Positions 16,813 to 25,242 of a DNA stretch of 64,000 nt are shown one piece after another. The stretch lies in NCBI RefSeq assembly GCF_900188205.1, contig NZ_FZOH01000004.1:62001-126000 (forward strand), written 5' to 3'. Below the pieces are notes generated by a model, which was not told the origin of the DNA, searched no databases, and was given only the letters and a program-made list of their open reading frames with translations. The DNA is from Geodermatophilus saharensis (GTDB lineage: Bacteria > Actinomycetota > Actinomycetes > Mycobacteriales > Geodermatophilaceae). Each line of letters opens with the position of its first letter. The stretch's first letter is position 1. A program made the translations under genes and the position numbers.

Positions 16813-17309
16813 GTCTCCTCCAGCCGTTCCCCGCTCCTCGTCGGCCCCCGGTCGGGGCCGGCGACGGTGGAGCCTCGTCCCGCCGGACCCGGCCCACGAG
16901 GAGGCAGCGCACGCGGGCCGCCGCGACGGTGCGTCCGACGGCGCGTCGTCGGGCCGTGTGTCCTGCGCGTTGCGGGATGGTCACGATCTCACCCGCCTGA
17001 GCGGACCACGCGGTGTACCGCGGCACCGGCCGGGTAGACGGCGTAGCGTGGAGGACGTCGAGACAGCAGCGGACCCACGGCAGCCGGAAGCCATCCGGCG
17101 CAGCGGCACCACCAGCACCACAGACAGACAGACCGGCACCACCCAGTGACGTCCCTGCTGAACCCCTTCCACCAGTCCCAGTGGCCACCGGCGCACCAGC
17201 ACCGGCGCGTCGGCCGCAGTGACGGGAGGCACGGGAACAGGAGGCTCCATCCTGGCGCTGTGCAGGAGGCCGATCCGCAGCCGCGGGTCCGTGCGGTAGA
17301 GAGCGAGTG
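16813..17309. other. 497-bp stretch without a confident gene
   Basis: This region separates the divergent secreted-protein gene and the DUF7455 gene. It holds an A/C-rich unstructured part near 17105-17145 and a TAGCGT hexamer near 17043. A 54-codon open frame, 17146-17310 (GTG start, MTSLLNPFHQSQWPP), has its TGA overlapping the downstream ATG as TGATG. Its His/Arg/Gln-rich composition and lower third-position GC make coding doubtful. No RNA gene is recognised. Confidence 0.4.
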
Positions 17310-17534
17310 ATGACCCAGATGACCCAGACGCTGACGACGACCCCCGCCGCCGACGACCTGGTCGTGCCCTTCCACTGCGACCGGTGCGGCGCACTGGCGA
17401 AGGTGCGTGTCGTGCTCGCCAGCGGTAGCGACCTCGTCTTCTGCGGGCACCACGCTCGCGAGTACGAGTCCAAGCTCCGCGACATCGCCGTCGACATCAT
17501 CGAGACCGACGGCGAGCAGCGCCTCACTCACTGA
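17310..17534 (+). CDS. DUF7455 small zinc-binding protein
   Basis: This 74-residue protein starts MTQMTQTLTTTP and carries FHCDRCGALAKV and LVFCGHHAREYESK, a Cys/Cys...Cys/His set that probably holds one zinc. The family is short, actinobacterial and found near sigA or sigB (M. tuberculosis Rv2708c is similar). Its function is unknown; a nucleic-acid or RNA-polymerase contact is only a guess. ATG 17310 is preferred over GTG 17307, one codon earlier. The upstream purine-rich GAGAGCGAG acts as the ribosome site. Confidence 0.82.
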   Translation: MTQMTQTLTTTPAADDLVVPFHCDRCGALAKVRVVLASGSDLVFCGHHAREYESKLRDIAVDIIETDGEQRLTH

Positions 17535-17677
17535 CGGAGGCGCTATCGTCGCTCACCGCGATGATGCCCTCACCCGACGCCGCCGCCGGCGTCCCCGGAC
17601 CGCCTCGTGCGGACGGGGACCCGGCGGCTCCGTCGTTCCCGGGGTCCCCCGGTCGACGGCGACCCGAGGAAACCCCG

Positions 17678-20140
17678 ATGCCGCAGCACCCTGCCCCCTC
17701 CCCCGCGCCCACGGCCCGGGAGACGACCTCGCCGGACGACACCGCGCCGGACGACACCTCGCCGGACGACACCTCGCCGGACGACACCGCGCCGGACGAC
17801 ACCGCGCCGGACGGCACCGCGCCGGAGAGCCCCACCGCGGAGCGTGCGGCGCCGGCGACGTCCGGGCCCGGCGGGTTCTCCGACGACACCCGGCCGGTCC
17901 CGCGCGACCGCGGGCCGGTCGGCCCCGACGCCCCGGCCCCGCCGGCCGCCCCCGCGCCCCGGGGCTCCCAGGACGGCCCGCAGGAGGCCCCGGCCGAGGA
18001 CGCCGACGCCGCGCGTCGCGACGCCGAGCAGTCCGTCGGGACGGACTCCCCGGCCGAGGACACCGCGCCCGACCCCGTCCACGACACGGTGACGCTCACC
18101 GGCGGTCCGCCCGCCTCCGCCGACACGGCGCACGCCACCGAGCCGGTCGACGTCGGCCCGCCCGCCGCCGTGGGCCGGGCTCCCGCCGACCTCTCCGACA
18201 CCGTCGCGCTGACCGGCGCCGCGGTGCCGGCCGAGGCGCCTCCCGCCACCGCGCCTCCCGCCACCGCGCCTCCCGCCACCGCGACCGGCCCCACGAGCGG
18301 CCCGGCGACCGGCGCCGGGGCCCCGGGGGCCGGCGGGCCGCCCCCGCCGCCGGCCGGTGCGGCCTCGCCGCGCCGCCCGTGGCGGCGCCGGCCGGCGGCG
18401 CTCGTCCCCGTCGGCCTGCTCGCCGTCCTCGGCGTCGCCTACGGCGTCGACCTGCTGGTGGCCGGGGACGACCTGCCCCGCAACACCGTCGTCGCCGGTG
18501 TGGACGTCGGCGGGCTGTCGCACGCGGCCGCGGCCACCGAGCTCGAGGAGCGCCTCGCGCCACGGGTGTCGGCCGACCACGTCGTCGTCGCCGACGACGT
18601 CGAGACGACCCTCTCCCCCGCGACGGCCGGGATCACCCTCGACGTCGACGCGACCGTCGACGCCGCCGACGACCAGCCGCTGAACCCGTGGACGCGCCTG
18701 GTCTCCTTCTTCGACGACCGCGAGGTCACCCCGGTCATCACCGGCGAGGAGACCGCGCTGGCCGCGCAGGTCGACACCATCGCCACGCAGGTCGACCGCG
18801 CGCCGGTCGACGCCACCGTCACCCTCGAGGGCACCACGCCGTCGGTGGTCGAGCCGGCCGACGGGCGCACGCTGGACCGCGAGGGCGCCGCCGAGGCCAT
18901 CACCACCGCCCTGGCCTCCGGCGGCGACCCGCAGACCCCGATCGAGCTGCCGGTCGACGTCATCCCGGTCCGCGTCGGCACCGAGGAGGCGCAGCGGGTC
19001 CTCGACGAGACGGTCACCCCCGCGCTGGCAGCCCCTGTCACCGTGACCAGCCAGGACGGCGCGACGTCGGTGGAGATCCCGGTCGAGGCCATCGCGGCCT
19101 CGCTCACCTTCACCCCGCAGGACAGCGGCGAGCTCGCCGTCGCCGTCGACCCCGCCGCGCTGCAGACGGCGATGGGCGAGGACTTCGCGGCCTTCGGCAC
19201 CCCGCCGCAGGACGCCCGCTTCGAGGTCGGCGACGGCGCGGTGCGCGTCGTCCCCTCCGTCGACGGCACCGGCGTGGACCCCGACGCGCTGGCCGGCCAG
19301 CTGCTCGAGGTGCTCCCCGACCCCGCGCCGCGGACGGTCACCGCCGAGCTCGGCGCCGTCCCGGCCGACCTGACCACCCAGGAGGCCGAGGCGCTCGGCA
19401 TCCGCGAGGAGGTCAGCTCCTTCACCACCACGACGACGAACGACGCCAGCGGCACCAACATCCGCGTGGTGGCCGAGGAGGTCGACGGCGCCCTGGTGCT
19501 GCCGGGCGAGACGTTCAGCCTCAACGGCTACACCGGCCCGCGCGGCACCGCGCAGGGCTACGTGCCGGCCAACGTCATCAGCGGCGGTGAGCTGTCGACC
19601 GCCGTCGGCGGCGGCATCAGCCAGTTCGCCACCACCATGTTCAACGCGGTGTTCTTCGCCGGCCTCGAGGACGTCTACCACAAGCCGCACAGCTTCTACA
19701 TCAGCCGCTACCCCGCCGGCCGCGAGGCCACGGTGTACGAGGGCCAGATCGACCTGCAGTGGCGCAACGACACCGACACCGGGATCTACGTGGACACCCA
19801 GTGGGCGCCCGCGGCCTCCGGCGGGTCGATCACGGTCACCTTCTACGGGACCAAGCGCTACGAGGTCGAGGCGATCGAGGGCCCGCGGACGAACTTCCGC
19901 CAGCCCGCGGTGCAGGAGAAGGTGGACGACGGCGACTGCATCCCGCAGTCCGGCGTCCAGGGCTTCGACGTCACGGTCACCCGGGTGTTCCGCGACCTGC
20001 AGTCCGGCGCCGAGATCCGCCGGGAGAGGTTCGACACGACGTACGCGGCCGAGGCGGTCATCCGCTGCGTCGCGCCGCCGCCGGCCGACCCGGCGCCGGC
20101 CCCGGACGGCGGCACGCCGCCGGCGCAACCGACGGCCTGA
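17678..20140 (+). CDS. Membrane-anchored VanW/YoaR-type cell-wall protein
   Basis: This 820-residue envelope protein has four parts. The first 230 residues are low-complexity, with six near-identical PDDTA/S units and later PPATA units. One membrane helix follows (RPAALVPVGLLAVLGVAYGV). Two YoaR-like putative peptidoglycan-binding domains come next (about 250-530). The C-terminal VanW domain contains LPGETFSLNGYTGPRGTAQG, GGGISQFATTMFNAVF and VYHKPHSFYISRYP. VanW proteins occur near glycopeptide-resistance genes, but most, like this one, are chromosomal and of unknown cell-wall role. ATG 17678 has GAGGAAA upstream; the longer frame from 17561 lacks one. A hairpin follows. Confidence 0.88.
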   Translation: MPQHPAPSPAPTARETTSPDDTAPDDTSPDDTSPDDTAPDDTAPDGTAPESPTAERAAPATSGPGGFSDDTRPVPRDRGPVGPDAPAPPAAPAPRGSQDGPQEAPAEDADAARRDAEQSVGTDSPAEDTAPDPVHDTVTLTGGPPASADTAHATEPVDVGPPAAVGRAPADLSDTVALTGAAVPAEAPPATAPPATAPPATATGPTSGPATGAGAPGAGGPPPPPAGAASPRRPWRRRPAALVPVGLLAVLGVAYGVDLLVAGDDLPRNTVVAGVDVGGLSHAAAATELEERLAPRVSADHVVVADDVETTLSPATAGITLDVDATVDAADDQPLNPWTRLVSFFDDREVTPVITGEETALAAQVDTIATQVDRAPVDATVTLEGTTPSVVEPADGRTLDREGAAEAITTALASGGDPQTPIELPVDVIPVRVGTEEAQRVLDETVTPALAAPVTVTSQDGATSVEIPVEAIAASLTFTPQDSGELAVAVDPAALQTAMGEDFAAFGTPPQDARFEVGDGAVRVVPSVDGTGVDPDALAGQLLEVLPDPAPRTVTAELGAVPADLTTQEAEALGIREEVSSFTTTTTNDASGTNIRVVAEEVDGALVLPGETFSLNGYTGPRGTAQGYVPANVISGGELSTAVGGGISQFATTMFNAVFFAGLEDVYHKPHSFYISRYPAGREATVYEGQIDLQWRNDTDTGIYVDTQWAPAASGGSITVTFYGTKRYEVEAIEGPRTNFRQPAVQEKVDDGDCIPQSGVQGFDVTVTRVFRDLQSGAEIRRERFDTTYAAEAVIRCVAPPPADPAPAPDGGTPPAQPTA
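17731..17820. repeat. Six 15-bp tandem repeats in the vanW-like gene
   Basis: Units of GCCGGACGACACCGC with C/T or A/G changes run from 17731 to 17820 in frame and encode Pro-Asp-Asp-Thr-(Ala/Ser). They make a negatively charged, probably disordered cytoplasmic tail. Confidence 0.85.
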
Positions 20141-20197
20141 GCCCACGTCCCGGACCCGGAGCCCGCGTCGCGGTCGCTCGTCCGACCGGGGGACCGC

Positions 20198-20233
20198 CGC
20201 GCCGCCTGCTCCCGGACGGGAGCGGGCGGCGCG
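20198..20233 (+). terminator. Intrinsic hairpin after the VanW gene
   Basis: CGCGCCGCCTGCTCCC pairs with GGGAGCGGGCGGCGCG over 16 bp with one G-T wobble, around a 4-base loop. It lies 58 bp after the stop and before the promoter of the YihY gene. Confidence 0.8.
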
Positions 20234-20255
20234 TCCGGGCGTGCACACTGGCCCG

Positions 20256-21353
20256 GTGAGCAGCGTGCGGGCCGGCGGGCCGTCCCGCACCGGCGGGACG
20301 GCCGGTGACGGCCGCCCCGTCGCCGTCCCGGACCCGCCCCCGGCCGGTCCCGACGGCGGCGCGACCCCGGGAGCCACGCGCGCCGAGGCCCCGCAGCCGG
20401 GCCGGCTCGACCACTGGCCGGCGGTGGTCCGGGTGCCGCTGCAGGTGCTCGGCCGGACCGTGGCCAAGGCGTGGCAGGACCGGATCCTGGGCCTGTCCGG
20501 TGAGGCGGCGTTCTGGCAGATCCTCTCGGTGCCGCCGCTGCTGATCGCGCTGCTCGGGTCGCTGGGCTACCTCGGCGACTGGATCGGCGCCGCGTCGGTG
20601 CAGACCATCGAGGACACGCTGGTCGAGGCCTCCAGCCAGGCGCTGACCGCCGACGTCGTCGACACGCTGGTGCGGCCCACGCTCAGCGACATCCTGACCT
20701 CCGGCCGGCTCGACGTCGCCAGCCTCGGCTTCCTGCTCACCCTGTGGGCCGGGTCCTCGGCGACGGCGACGTTCATGAACACGATCGTCATCGCCTACGA
20801 CCAGCGCGACGTCCGCGGGCCGATCGCCACCCGGCTCATGGCGCTGTGGCTGTTCGTCGTCGGCCTGGTGCTGGCGGTGCTCATGCTGCCGCTGCTGGTG
20901 CTCGGCCGCGGCGTGCTGGTGGGGCTGCTCCCGCAGGAGTGGCAGCAGACCGGGAGCACGCTGGTCAACGCCGTCTACTGGCCGCTGGTGGTCGTGGGCC
21001 TGGTGCTGGCGCTGACGAGCTTCTACCACGTGGTCCTGCCCCGCCGGCTGCCCTGGCGGCGGCACCTGCCGGGCACCCTGCTGGCCGTCGGGTTCTTCAT
21101 GGTCGCCTCGACGGTGCTGCGGCTCTACGTCTCCGACATCCTGGTGGCCGCGCTGCCCTACGGCGCGCTGGCCACCCCGATCGCGGCGCTGCTCTTCCTG
21201 TTCTTCTTCGGCATGTCGGTGCTGCTCGGCGCCGAGCTCAACGCCGCCGTCCAGGAGCGCTGGCCGGCGCCGCTGCGCCGGCACACCCGCCGGGCGCAGC
21301 GCCGGCGGGCGGCCGAGCTGGAGGCCGAGGCCAAGCGCCTGGGCCTCAGGTGA
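20256..21353 (+). CDS. YihY/virulence factor BrkB family inner-membrane protein
   Basis: This 365-residue membrane protein has the YihY fold: a long cytoplasmic N terminus (about 65 residues, Pro/Gly-rich), then about six transmembrane helices. The conserved GLSGEAAFWQILSVPPLLIA and FFGMSVLLGAELNAAVQE motifs are present. It is often misnamed ribonuclease BN; the protein is not a nuclease and its role is unknown. M. tuberculosis Rv2707 lies in the same region between sigA and sigB. GTG 20256 follows CACACT by six bases and has no ribosome site, possibly another leaderless start. Confidence 0.87.
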   Translation: MSSVRAGGPSRTGGTAGDGRPVAVPDPPPAGPDGGATPGATRAEAPQPGRLDHWPAVVRVPLQVLGRTVAKAWQDRILGLSGEAAFWQILSVPPLLIALLGSLGYLGDWIGAASVQTIEDTLVEASSQALTADVVDTLVRPTLSDILTSGRLDVASLGFLLTLWAGSSATATFMNTIVIAYDQRDVRGPIATRLMALWLFVVGLVLAVLMLPLLVLGRGVLVGLLPQEWQQTGSTLVNAVYWPLVVVGLVLALTSFYHVVLPRRLPWRRHLPGTLLAVGFFMVASTVLRLYVSDILVAALPYGALATPIAALLFLFFFGMSVLLGAELNAAVQERWPAPLRRHTRRAQRRRAAELEAEAKRLGLR

Positions 21354-21365
21354 GGCACTGGAGCG

Positions 21366-21422
21366 CCCCCTCGCAGGGGCCCGACCCGAGCGGAGCGAGG
21401 GTCGGGGGCGAGGGGGTCCTTC
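21366..21422. terminator. Family-type double-hairpin terminator repeat, copy 3 (bidirectional)
   Basis: Outer arms CCCCCTCGC (21366-21374) and GCGAGGGGG (21408-21416) enclose an inner stem CCCGACCC/GGGTCGGG. It separates the convergent YihY and DUF3039 genes and ends three bases before the DUF3039 stop, in the same orientation as the other two copies. Confidence 0.8.
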
Positions 21423-21424
21423 GA

Positions 21425-21652
21425 CTACTTGCGGAGCTGCTCGTAGATCTCCTTGCAGGCGGGGCACACGGGGCTGCCCGGCTTCGGGGACTTCGTCACC
21501 GGGAAGACCTCCCCGCACAGCGCCTCGACCAGCGTCCCCATGACCGCGCTCTCGGCGATCTTGTTCTTCCGCACGTAGTGGAAGACCTCGTTGGCGTTGC
21601 CGGTGTCGCCCTCGCGGACGTCGGGCTTCTCGAGGATGTCGGTGCTGCTCAC
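21425..21652 (-). CDS. DUF3039 family protein
   Basis: This 75-residue actinobacterial protein is of unknown function. It contains HYVRKNKIAESAVMGTLVEA followed by LCGEVFPVTKSPKPGSPVCP and ACKEIYEQL. The three Cys residues suggest a small zinc knuckle. It is cytoplasmic by composition. The GTG start at 21652 is preceded by GGGAGCAGCC. It is divergent from psuG across 92 bp and ends against a terminator repeat shared with the YihY gene. Confidence 0.85.
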   Translation of the reverse strand: MSSTDILEKPDVREGDTGNANEVFHYVRKNKIAESAVMGTLVEALCGEVFPVTKSPKPGSPVCPACKEIYEQLRK

Positions 21653-21744
21653 GGCTGCTCCCAGGCTGGGCGACGGGTTCCGGCCGGGCGGCCGGCCACG
21701 AGGGTGCGGCCGGCCGCCGGCCACCTGCCCTCCATGATGGCAGG

Positions 21745-22686
21745 GTGAGCGCCGAAGCCCGTCATGCCGCCGCCCCCGCCGAGCTGGTCCTCTCCCCCGA
21801 GGTCGCCGAGGCGCTCGACGCCGGCGCCCCCGTCGTGGCCCTGGAGAGCACGCTGCTCGCCCACGGTCTCCCCCGGCCGGACAACCGGGCCGCCGCCGAC
21901 GAGGTGGAGGCCGCCGTCCGCGCCGGCGGTGCGGTGCCCGCGACGATCGCCGTCCTCGACGGCGTCCCGCACGTCGGGCTCACGGCGGCGCAGGTCGACC
22001 GGGTGTGCGCCGACCCGGACCTGGCCAAGCTCGGGGTCCGCGACCTGCCGGTGGCCGCGGCGCTGGGGCTCTCGGGCGCCACCACCGTGTCGAGCACCGC
22101 GCTGCTGGCCGCCGCCGCCGGGATCGGCGTGTTCGCCACCGGCGGGCTCGGCGGCGTGCACCGCCAGTCGGCGGAGACCTTCGACGAGTCCGCCGACCTC
22201 ACCGCGCTGTCGCGGACGTCTCTGGCGGTGGTCTGCGCCGGCGTCAAGTCGATCCTCGACGTCCCGGCGACCCTCGAGCGCATGGAGAGCCTGTCCATCA
22301 CCGTCGTCGGCTACCGCACGACCCGCTTCCCGGGCTTCTACGTGGCCGACTCCGGTTCGGCCCTCGACTGGTCGGTGGACAGCGCCGAGCAGGCCGCCGC
22401 GGTGCTCGCCGCGCGGCGCGACCTGACACCGGGCGCGGTCGTCGTCGCCAACCCCCTGCCGGACGACGAGCAGCTCGACCCGCAGCTGCACGACCGCGTC
22501 ATCGCCGACGCCCTGGCCGCGGCGGAGTCGGCCGGGGTACGCGGCAAGGCGGTGACCCCGTTCGTCCTGGACCACCTGCACCGTGCCAGCGGGGGCGCGA
22601 CCCTGGCGGTCAACGTGCGGCTGGTGCTGCGCAACGCCGAGCTGGCCGGGCGGATCGCCGCCGCACTGGCCGGGACGCCGCGCTGA
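21745..22686 (+). CDS. psuG: Pseudouridine-5'-phosphate glycosidase
   Basis: This 313-residue enzyme splits pseudouridine 5'-phosphate into uracil and ribose 5-phosphate, the second step of pseudouridine salvage. Family landmarks are VVALESTLLAHGLPRPDN, ATIAVLDG, TGGLGGVHRQ, VVCAGVKSILDVPATLE and the C-terminal GKAVTPFVLDHLHRASGG. The length is standard. The GTG start is fixed by the upstream AGG and the family N terminus. Its stop overlaps the start of the kinase gene, forming a two-gene psuG-psuK operon with the whole pathway. Confidence 0.93.
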   Translation: MSAEARHAAAPAELVLSPEVAEALDAGAPVVALESTLLAHGLPRPDNRAAADEVEAAVRAGGAVPATIAVLDGVPHVGLTAAQVDRVCADPDLAKLGVRDLPVAAALGLSGATTVSSTALLAAAAGIGVFATGGLGGVHRQSAETFDESADLTALSRTSLAVVCAGVKSILDVPATLERMESLSITVVGYRTTRFPGFYVADSGSALDWSVDSAEQAAAVLAARRDLTPGAVVVANPLPDDEQLDPQLHDRVIADALAAAESAGVRGKAVTPFVLDHLHRASGGATLAVNVRLVLRNAELAGRIAAALAGTPR

Positions 22687-23567
22687 GCACCGGGCGCCCG
22701 GCCGTCGTCGTCGGGGACCTCGCCACCGACGTCGTCGCGGTGCTCTCCGGGCCACCGGCGCCCGGCTCGGACCGGCCGGCGGTCATCCGCAGCCGCGGCG
22801 GCGGGGCCGGCGGCAACGTGGCCGTGCACCTGGCCGCGCTGGGGGTGCCCGTGGTGCTGGCCGGCTGCGTGGGCGACGACCCCGCCGGCGCCGCGCTGGT
22901 GGCCGACCTGGCCACCGCCGGGGTCGGGCTCGCGGTGCGCACGGTGCCCGGCGCGGCCAGCGGCACCGTCGTCAGCCTGGTCGAGCCCGGCGGGCAGCGC
23001 AGCATGCTGGCCGACCGCGGCGCCAACCTGGAACTGCGCGCCGACGACGTCCCGGTACCCGCGCCCGGCGGCCACCTGCACCTGTCGGGCTACACGCTGC
23101 TCGACGAGCGGCCCCGGGCGGCCGGGCTGGCGGCGCTGGCCGCGGCCCGGGTGGCGGGGTGCACCGTCTCGCTCGACCCCGCCTCGACCGGACCGCTGAG
23201 CTCCTACGGCGTGGACCGGTGGCTCGCCGACACCGCCGGCGCGGACCTGCTGCTGCCCAACGCCGACGAGGCGCGGCTGCTCACCGGCTGCACCGACGTC
23301 GCCGACGCCGCCCGCGCGCTGGCCCGCCGTCACCCCGCCGTCGCGGTGACCCTCGGGGCCGACGGCGCGCTGTGGGCCTCCGCCGGCGCGCTGGTGCACC
23401 GACCCGCGCACCCGGCGGACGTCGTCGACACCACCGGCGCGGGGGACGCGTTCACCGCGGGCCTGCTGTCGGTGTGGCTGGCCGAGGCCGACGGGGACCC
23501 GGCCACGGCGCTCGACGCCGGCCTGGCGCGGGCCGCCGCCGTGGTGGGGCGGCCCGGGGCGCGCTGA
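22683..23567 (+). CDS. psuK: PfkB-family kinase, probable pseudouridine kinase
   Basis: This 294-residue ribokinase-fold enzyme probably phosphorylates pseudouridine to the 5'-phosphate, the substrate of PsuG. It has the PfkB motifs SRGGGAGGNVAVHLAALG near the N terminus and VVDTTGAGDAFTAGLLSVW, with the catalytic Asp, near the C terminus. The only start that keeps the first beta strand (RPAVVVGDLATD) is a CTG at 22683, which overlaps the psuG stop as CTGA; the next in-frame GTG at about 22738 would cut that strand. A CTG start is therefore proposed, which is unusual. It ends 7 bp from the convergent DUF3099 gene. Confidence 0.85.
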   Translation: MSTGRPAVVVGDLATDVVAVLSGPPAPGSDRPAVIRSRGGGAGGNVAVHLAALGVPVVLAGCVGDDPAGAALVADLATAGVGLAVRTVPGAASGTVVSLVEPGGQRSMLADRGANLELRADDVPVPAPGGHLHLSGYTLLDERPRAAGLAALAAARVAGCTVSLDPASTGPLSSYGVDRWLADTAGADLLLPNADEARLLTGCTDVADAARALARRHPAVAVTLGADGALWASAGALVHRPAHPADVVDTTGAGDAFTAGLLSVWLAEADGDPATALDAGLARAAAVVGRPGAR

Positions 23568-23574
23568 GGCGGGC

Positions 23575-23940
23575 TCAGCCGTCGATGACTCGGCCCCCCT
23601 CGATGACGCGGCGCTCGCGCGCGGGGGCCTCCAGGATGCGGTCGGGCCGCGGCGGCACGTAGCGGTGGGCGTCGAGCTTCTTCTTCGGCGGCCGGTCGTT
23701 GGCCATGACCACGGCGATCCAGGGCAGCACCGTGCCCAGCACCGCGAAGACGATCGCCAGCCAGAGGATCTGGTAGGTCGCCGCGGCCAGCACCAGGCTG
23801 ACGGCGCGGACGGCCATGGTGATGACGTAACGCTTCTTCCGGGCGGCGTGCTGCTCGACCAGGCTCGGCTCGGCCTGGGTGATCAGCACCGGCTCGGCCT
23901 TGCGGGGTCGCGCGGACTGCTGGCTCGAGGCCACGTGCAC
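23575..23940 (-). CDS. DUF3099 family membrane protein
   Basis: This 121-residue protein has two adjacent membrane helices (YVITMAVRAVSLVLAAATYQ and LWLAIVFAVLGTVLPWIAVV) flanked by basic residues, then a charged cytoplasmic tail (ANDRPPKKKLDAHRYVPP). DUF3099 proteins are actinobacterial and uncharacterised. The GTG start at 23940 is preceded by GAAAGGGAT; a second GTG two codons in is possible. A 172-bp gap upstream, shared with the tail of the repair gene, holds its promoter. I see no operator there. Confidence 0.83.
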   Translation of the reverse strand: MHVASSQQSARPRKAEPVLITQAEPSLVEQHAARKKRYVITMAVRAVSLVLAAATYQILWLAIVFAVLGTVLPWIAVVMANDRPPKKKLDAHRYVPPRPDRILEAPARERRVIEGGRVIDG

Positions 23941-24112
23941 CCATCCCTTTCACGGATCGAGGCAGAGACGGCACGGTGTCGCCTGTGCAGGCCGGTTGCC
24001 CGTCATCCGGTGGTGGACTCCCGACTTCCCCCGGTCTGCCCTCCATCGTGCCACCGCAGCGGGAGCCGCGCAGGCGCGTGGGCGGACGATCGGGTGCCGG
24101 TTGCCGCGCTGC

Positions 24113-24700
24113 TCAGCCGCTCGCCGCAGCGGCCCTGGCGGCCTTCTTCGCCTCCTGCTTGGCGGCCCGGACCTCGGCCAGCGACTCGGGCCCGGTGACG
24201 TCGGCGACCGAGCGCCGCGATCCCTCCTCGCCGTAGCCGCCGGCCGCCTCGCGCCACCCGGGCGGGGTGACGCCGTACTGCTTGCCGAGCAGCGCGACGA
24301 GGATCCTCGCCTTCTGCGCGCCGAAGCCGGGCAGCTCGCCGATGCGGCGCAGCAGGGTCGCGCCGTCGGGGGCGTCGGACCACAGCGCGTCGGCCCGTCC
24401 GTCGTGGCGCTCGACGAGCAGCCGGCAGACCGCCTGGGTGCGCGCGGCCATCGAGCCGGGGTAGCGGTGCACCGCGGGCGGCCCCTGGAAGAGCCGGGCC
24501 AGGTGCTCGGGGTCGGCGTCGGCGATCGCGGCCGCGGAGAGGACGTCCACGCCCATCCGGTCGGCGAGCAGCCGCGGCCCGGCGAAGGCGCGCTCCATCG
24601 GGAACTGCTGGTCGAACAGCATGCCGAGGAGCAGCGCGAGCGGATCGCGGCCGAGCAGGTCGTCGGCGGCGGCGTCCTGCGCGATGTGGAGGGTCGGCAC
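24113..24700 (-). CDS. HhH-GPD-type base excision repair protein
   Basis: This 195-residue protein is related to DNA glycosylases of the HhH-GPD superfamily. The N-terminal half has LLLGMLFDQQFPMERAF, and the helix-hairpin-helix region reads RRIGELPGFGAQKARILVALL (hairpin LPGFGAQKA). The C-terminal tail is Lys/Ala-rich (AAKQEAKKAARAAAA). The usual catalytic Lys/Asp pair of EndoIII enzymes is not evident, so lesion specificity is unclear. The start VPTLHIAQD at GTG 24700 fits the family better than the upstream ATG at 24718. Confidence 0.85.
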   Translation of the reverse strand: MPTLHIAQDAAADDLLGRDPLALLLGMLFDQQFPMERAFAGPRLLADRMGVDVLSAAAIADADPEHLARLFQGPPAVHRYPGSMAARTQAVCRLLVERHDGRADALWSDAPDGATLLRRIGELPGFGAQKARILVALLGKQYGVTPPGWREAAGGYGEEGSRRSVADVTGPESLAEVRAAKQEAKKAARAAAASG

Positions 24701-24757
24701 GCCGCGAGTGTGCCGCACGTCCGGGGGATCGGGTCCCCCGTCACCGGCGGGCGCCGT

Positions 24758-24777
24758 ACAGCTGTCGAGCAGCTGTC
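24758..24777. promoter_or_regulatory. Paired CAGCTGTC sites upstream of a toxin-antitoxin remnant
   Basis: ACAGCTGTC (24758-24766) and GCAGCTGTC (24769-24777) are direct copies 11 bp apart, and the first includes the perfect palindrome ACAGCTGT. They lie 12-30 bp before the GTG at 24790, where antitoxins usually bind to repress their own operon. Confidence 0.4.
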
Positions 24778-24789
24778 TGACCTCGCCCC

Positions 24790-25134
24790 GTGAGCAGGAC
24801 CATCGGACTCCGCCCCACCGAGGACGACGCGCGGATCAGCCGTGAGGCGGTGCGGGGGAACGAGCGTCGTGGGCACGGGCGACGCGGCCGACGCCACGGT
24901 CCGGTCCTGAGCCCGACCGACCTGGCCTGCAGCGTCGCCACGATCGTCCCGACGTCGACGCAGGCACGGCCGGCCGTCCTCCGGCCCGGGATCGAGCTGG
25001 GCGGGGTGCCCACCCGCTTCCTCGTCGACGAGCTGCGCAGCATCGACGTGCGGTCCGTGGACGGGGAGCCCGCCTCCTCCCTCCACCGGAACGAGCTCGA
25101 GGAGGTCGAGGTCGCCCGGTACCCGGGCCGCTGA
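24790..25134 (+). pseudogene. Fused remnant of a MazEF-like toxin-antitoxin module
   Basis: This 114-codon frame looks like two genes joined by a deletion. Residues 1-22 (MSRTIGLRPTEDDARISREA) resemble the DNA-binding start of a small antitoxin. Residues 38-114 (PVLSPTDLACSVATIVPTST, GGVPTRFLVDELRSIDVRSV, LHRNELEEVEVARY) resemble the C-terminal part of a MazF/PemK toxin. The remaining antitoxin and the N-terminal toxin strands carrying the usual catalytic and RNA-binding residues are missing; an Arg/Gly-rich junction replaces them. It is probably inactive. Third-position GC is normal, so the decay may be recent. A novel short fusion protein is the alternative. Confidence 0.55.
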
Positions 25135-25242
25135 CCGGCCCGGGACGCACGCCGAGTCACACCGGAGGAGTTCCTGAACCCCCAGGTCAGGACAGCCTCA
25201 GTTTGCTGGCGGGGTGCGCCGGGGGCTGTCACCCTGAGGTCC

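Noticed and set aside
17678-20140. Vancomycin-resistance determinant
   Set aside because: VanW domains are common in chromosomal cell-wall proteins, and no vanHAX-type genes occur here.
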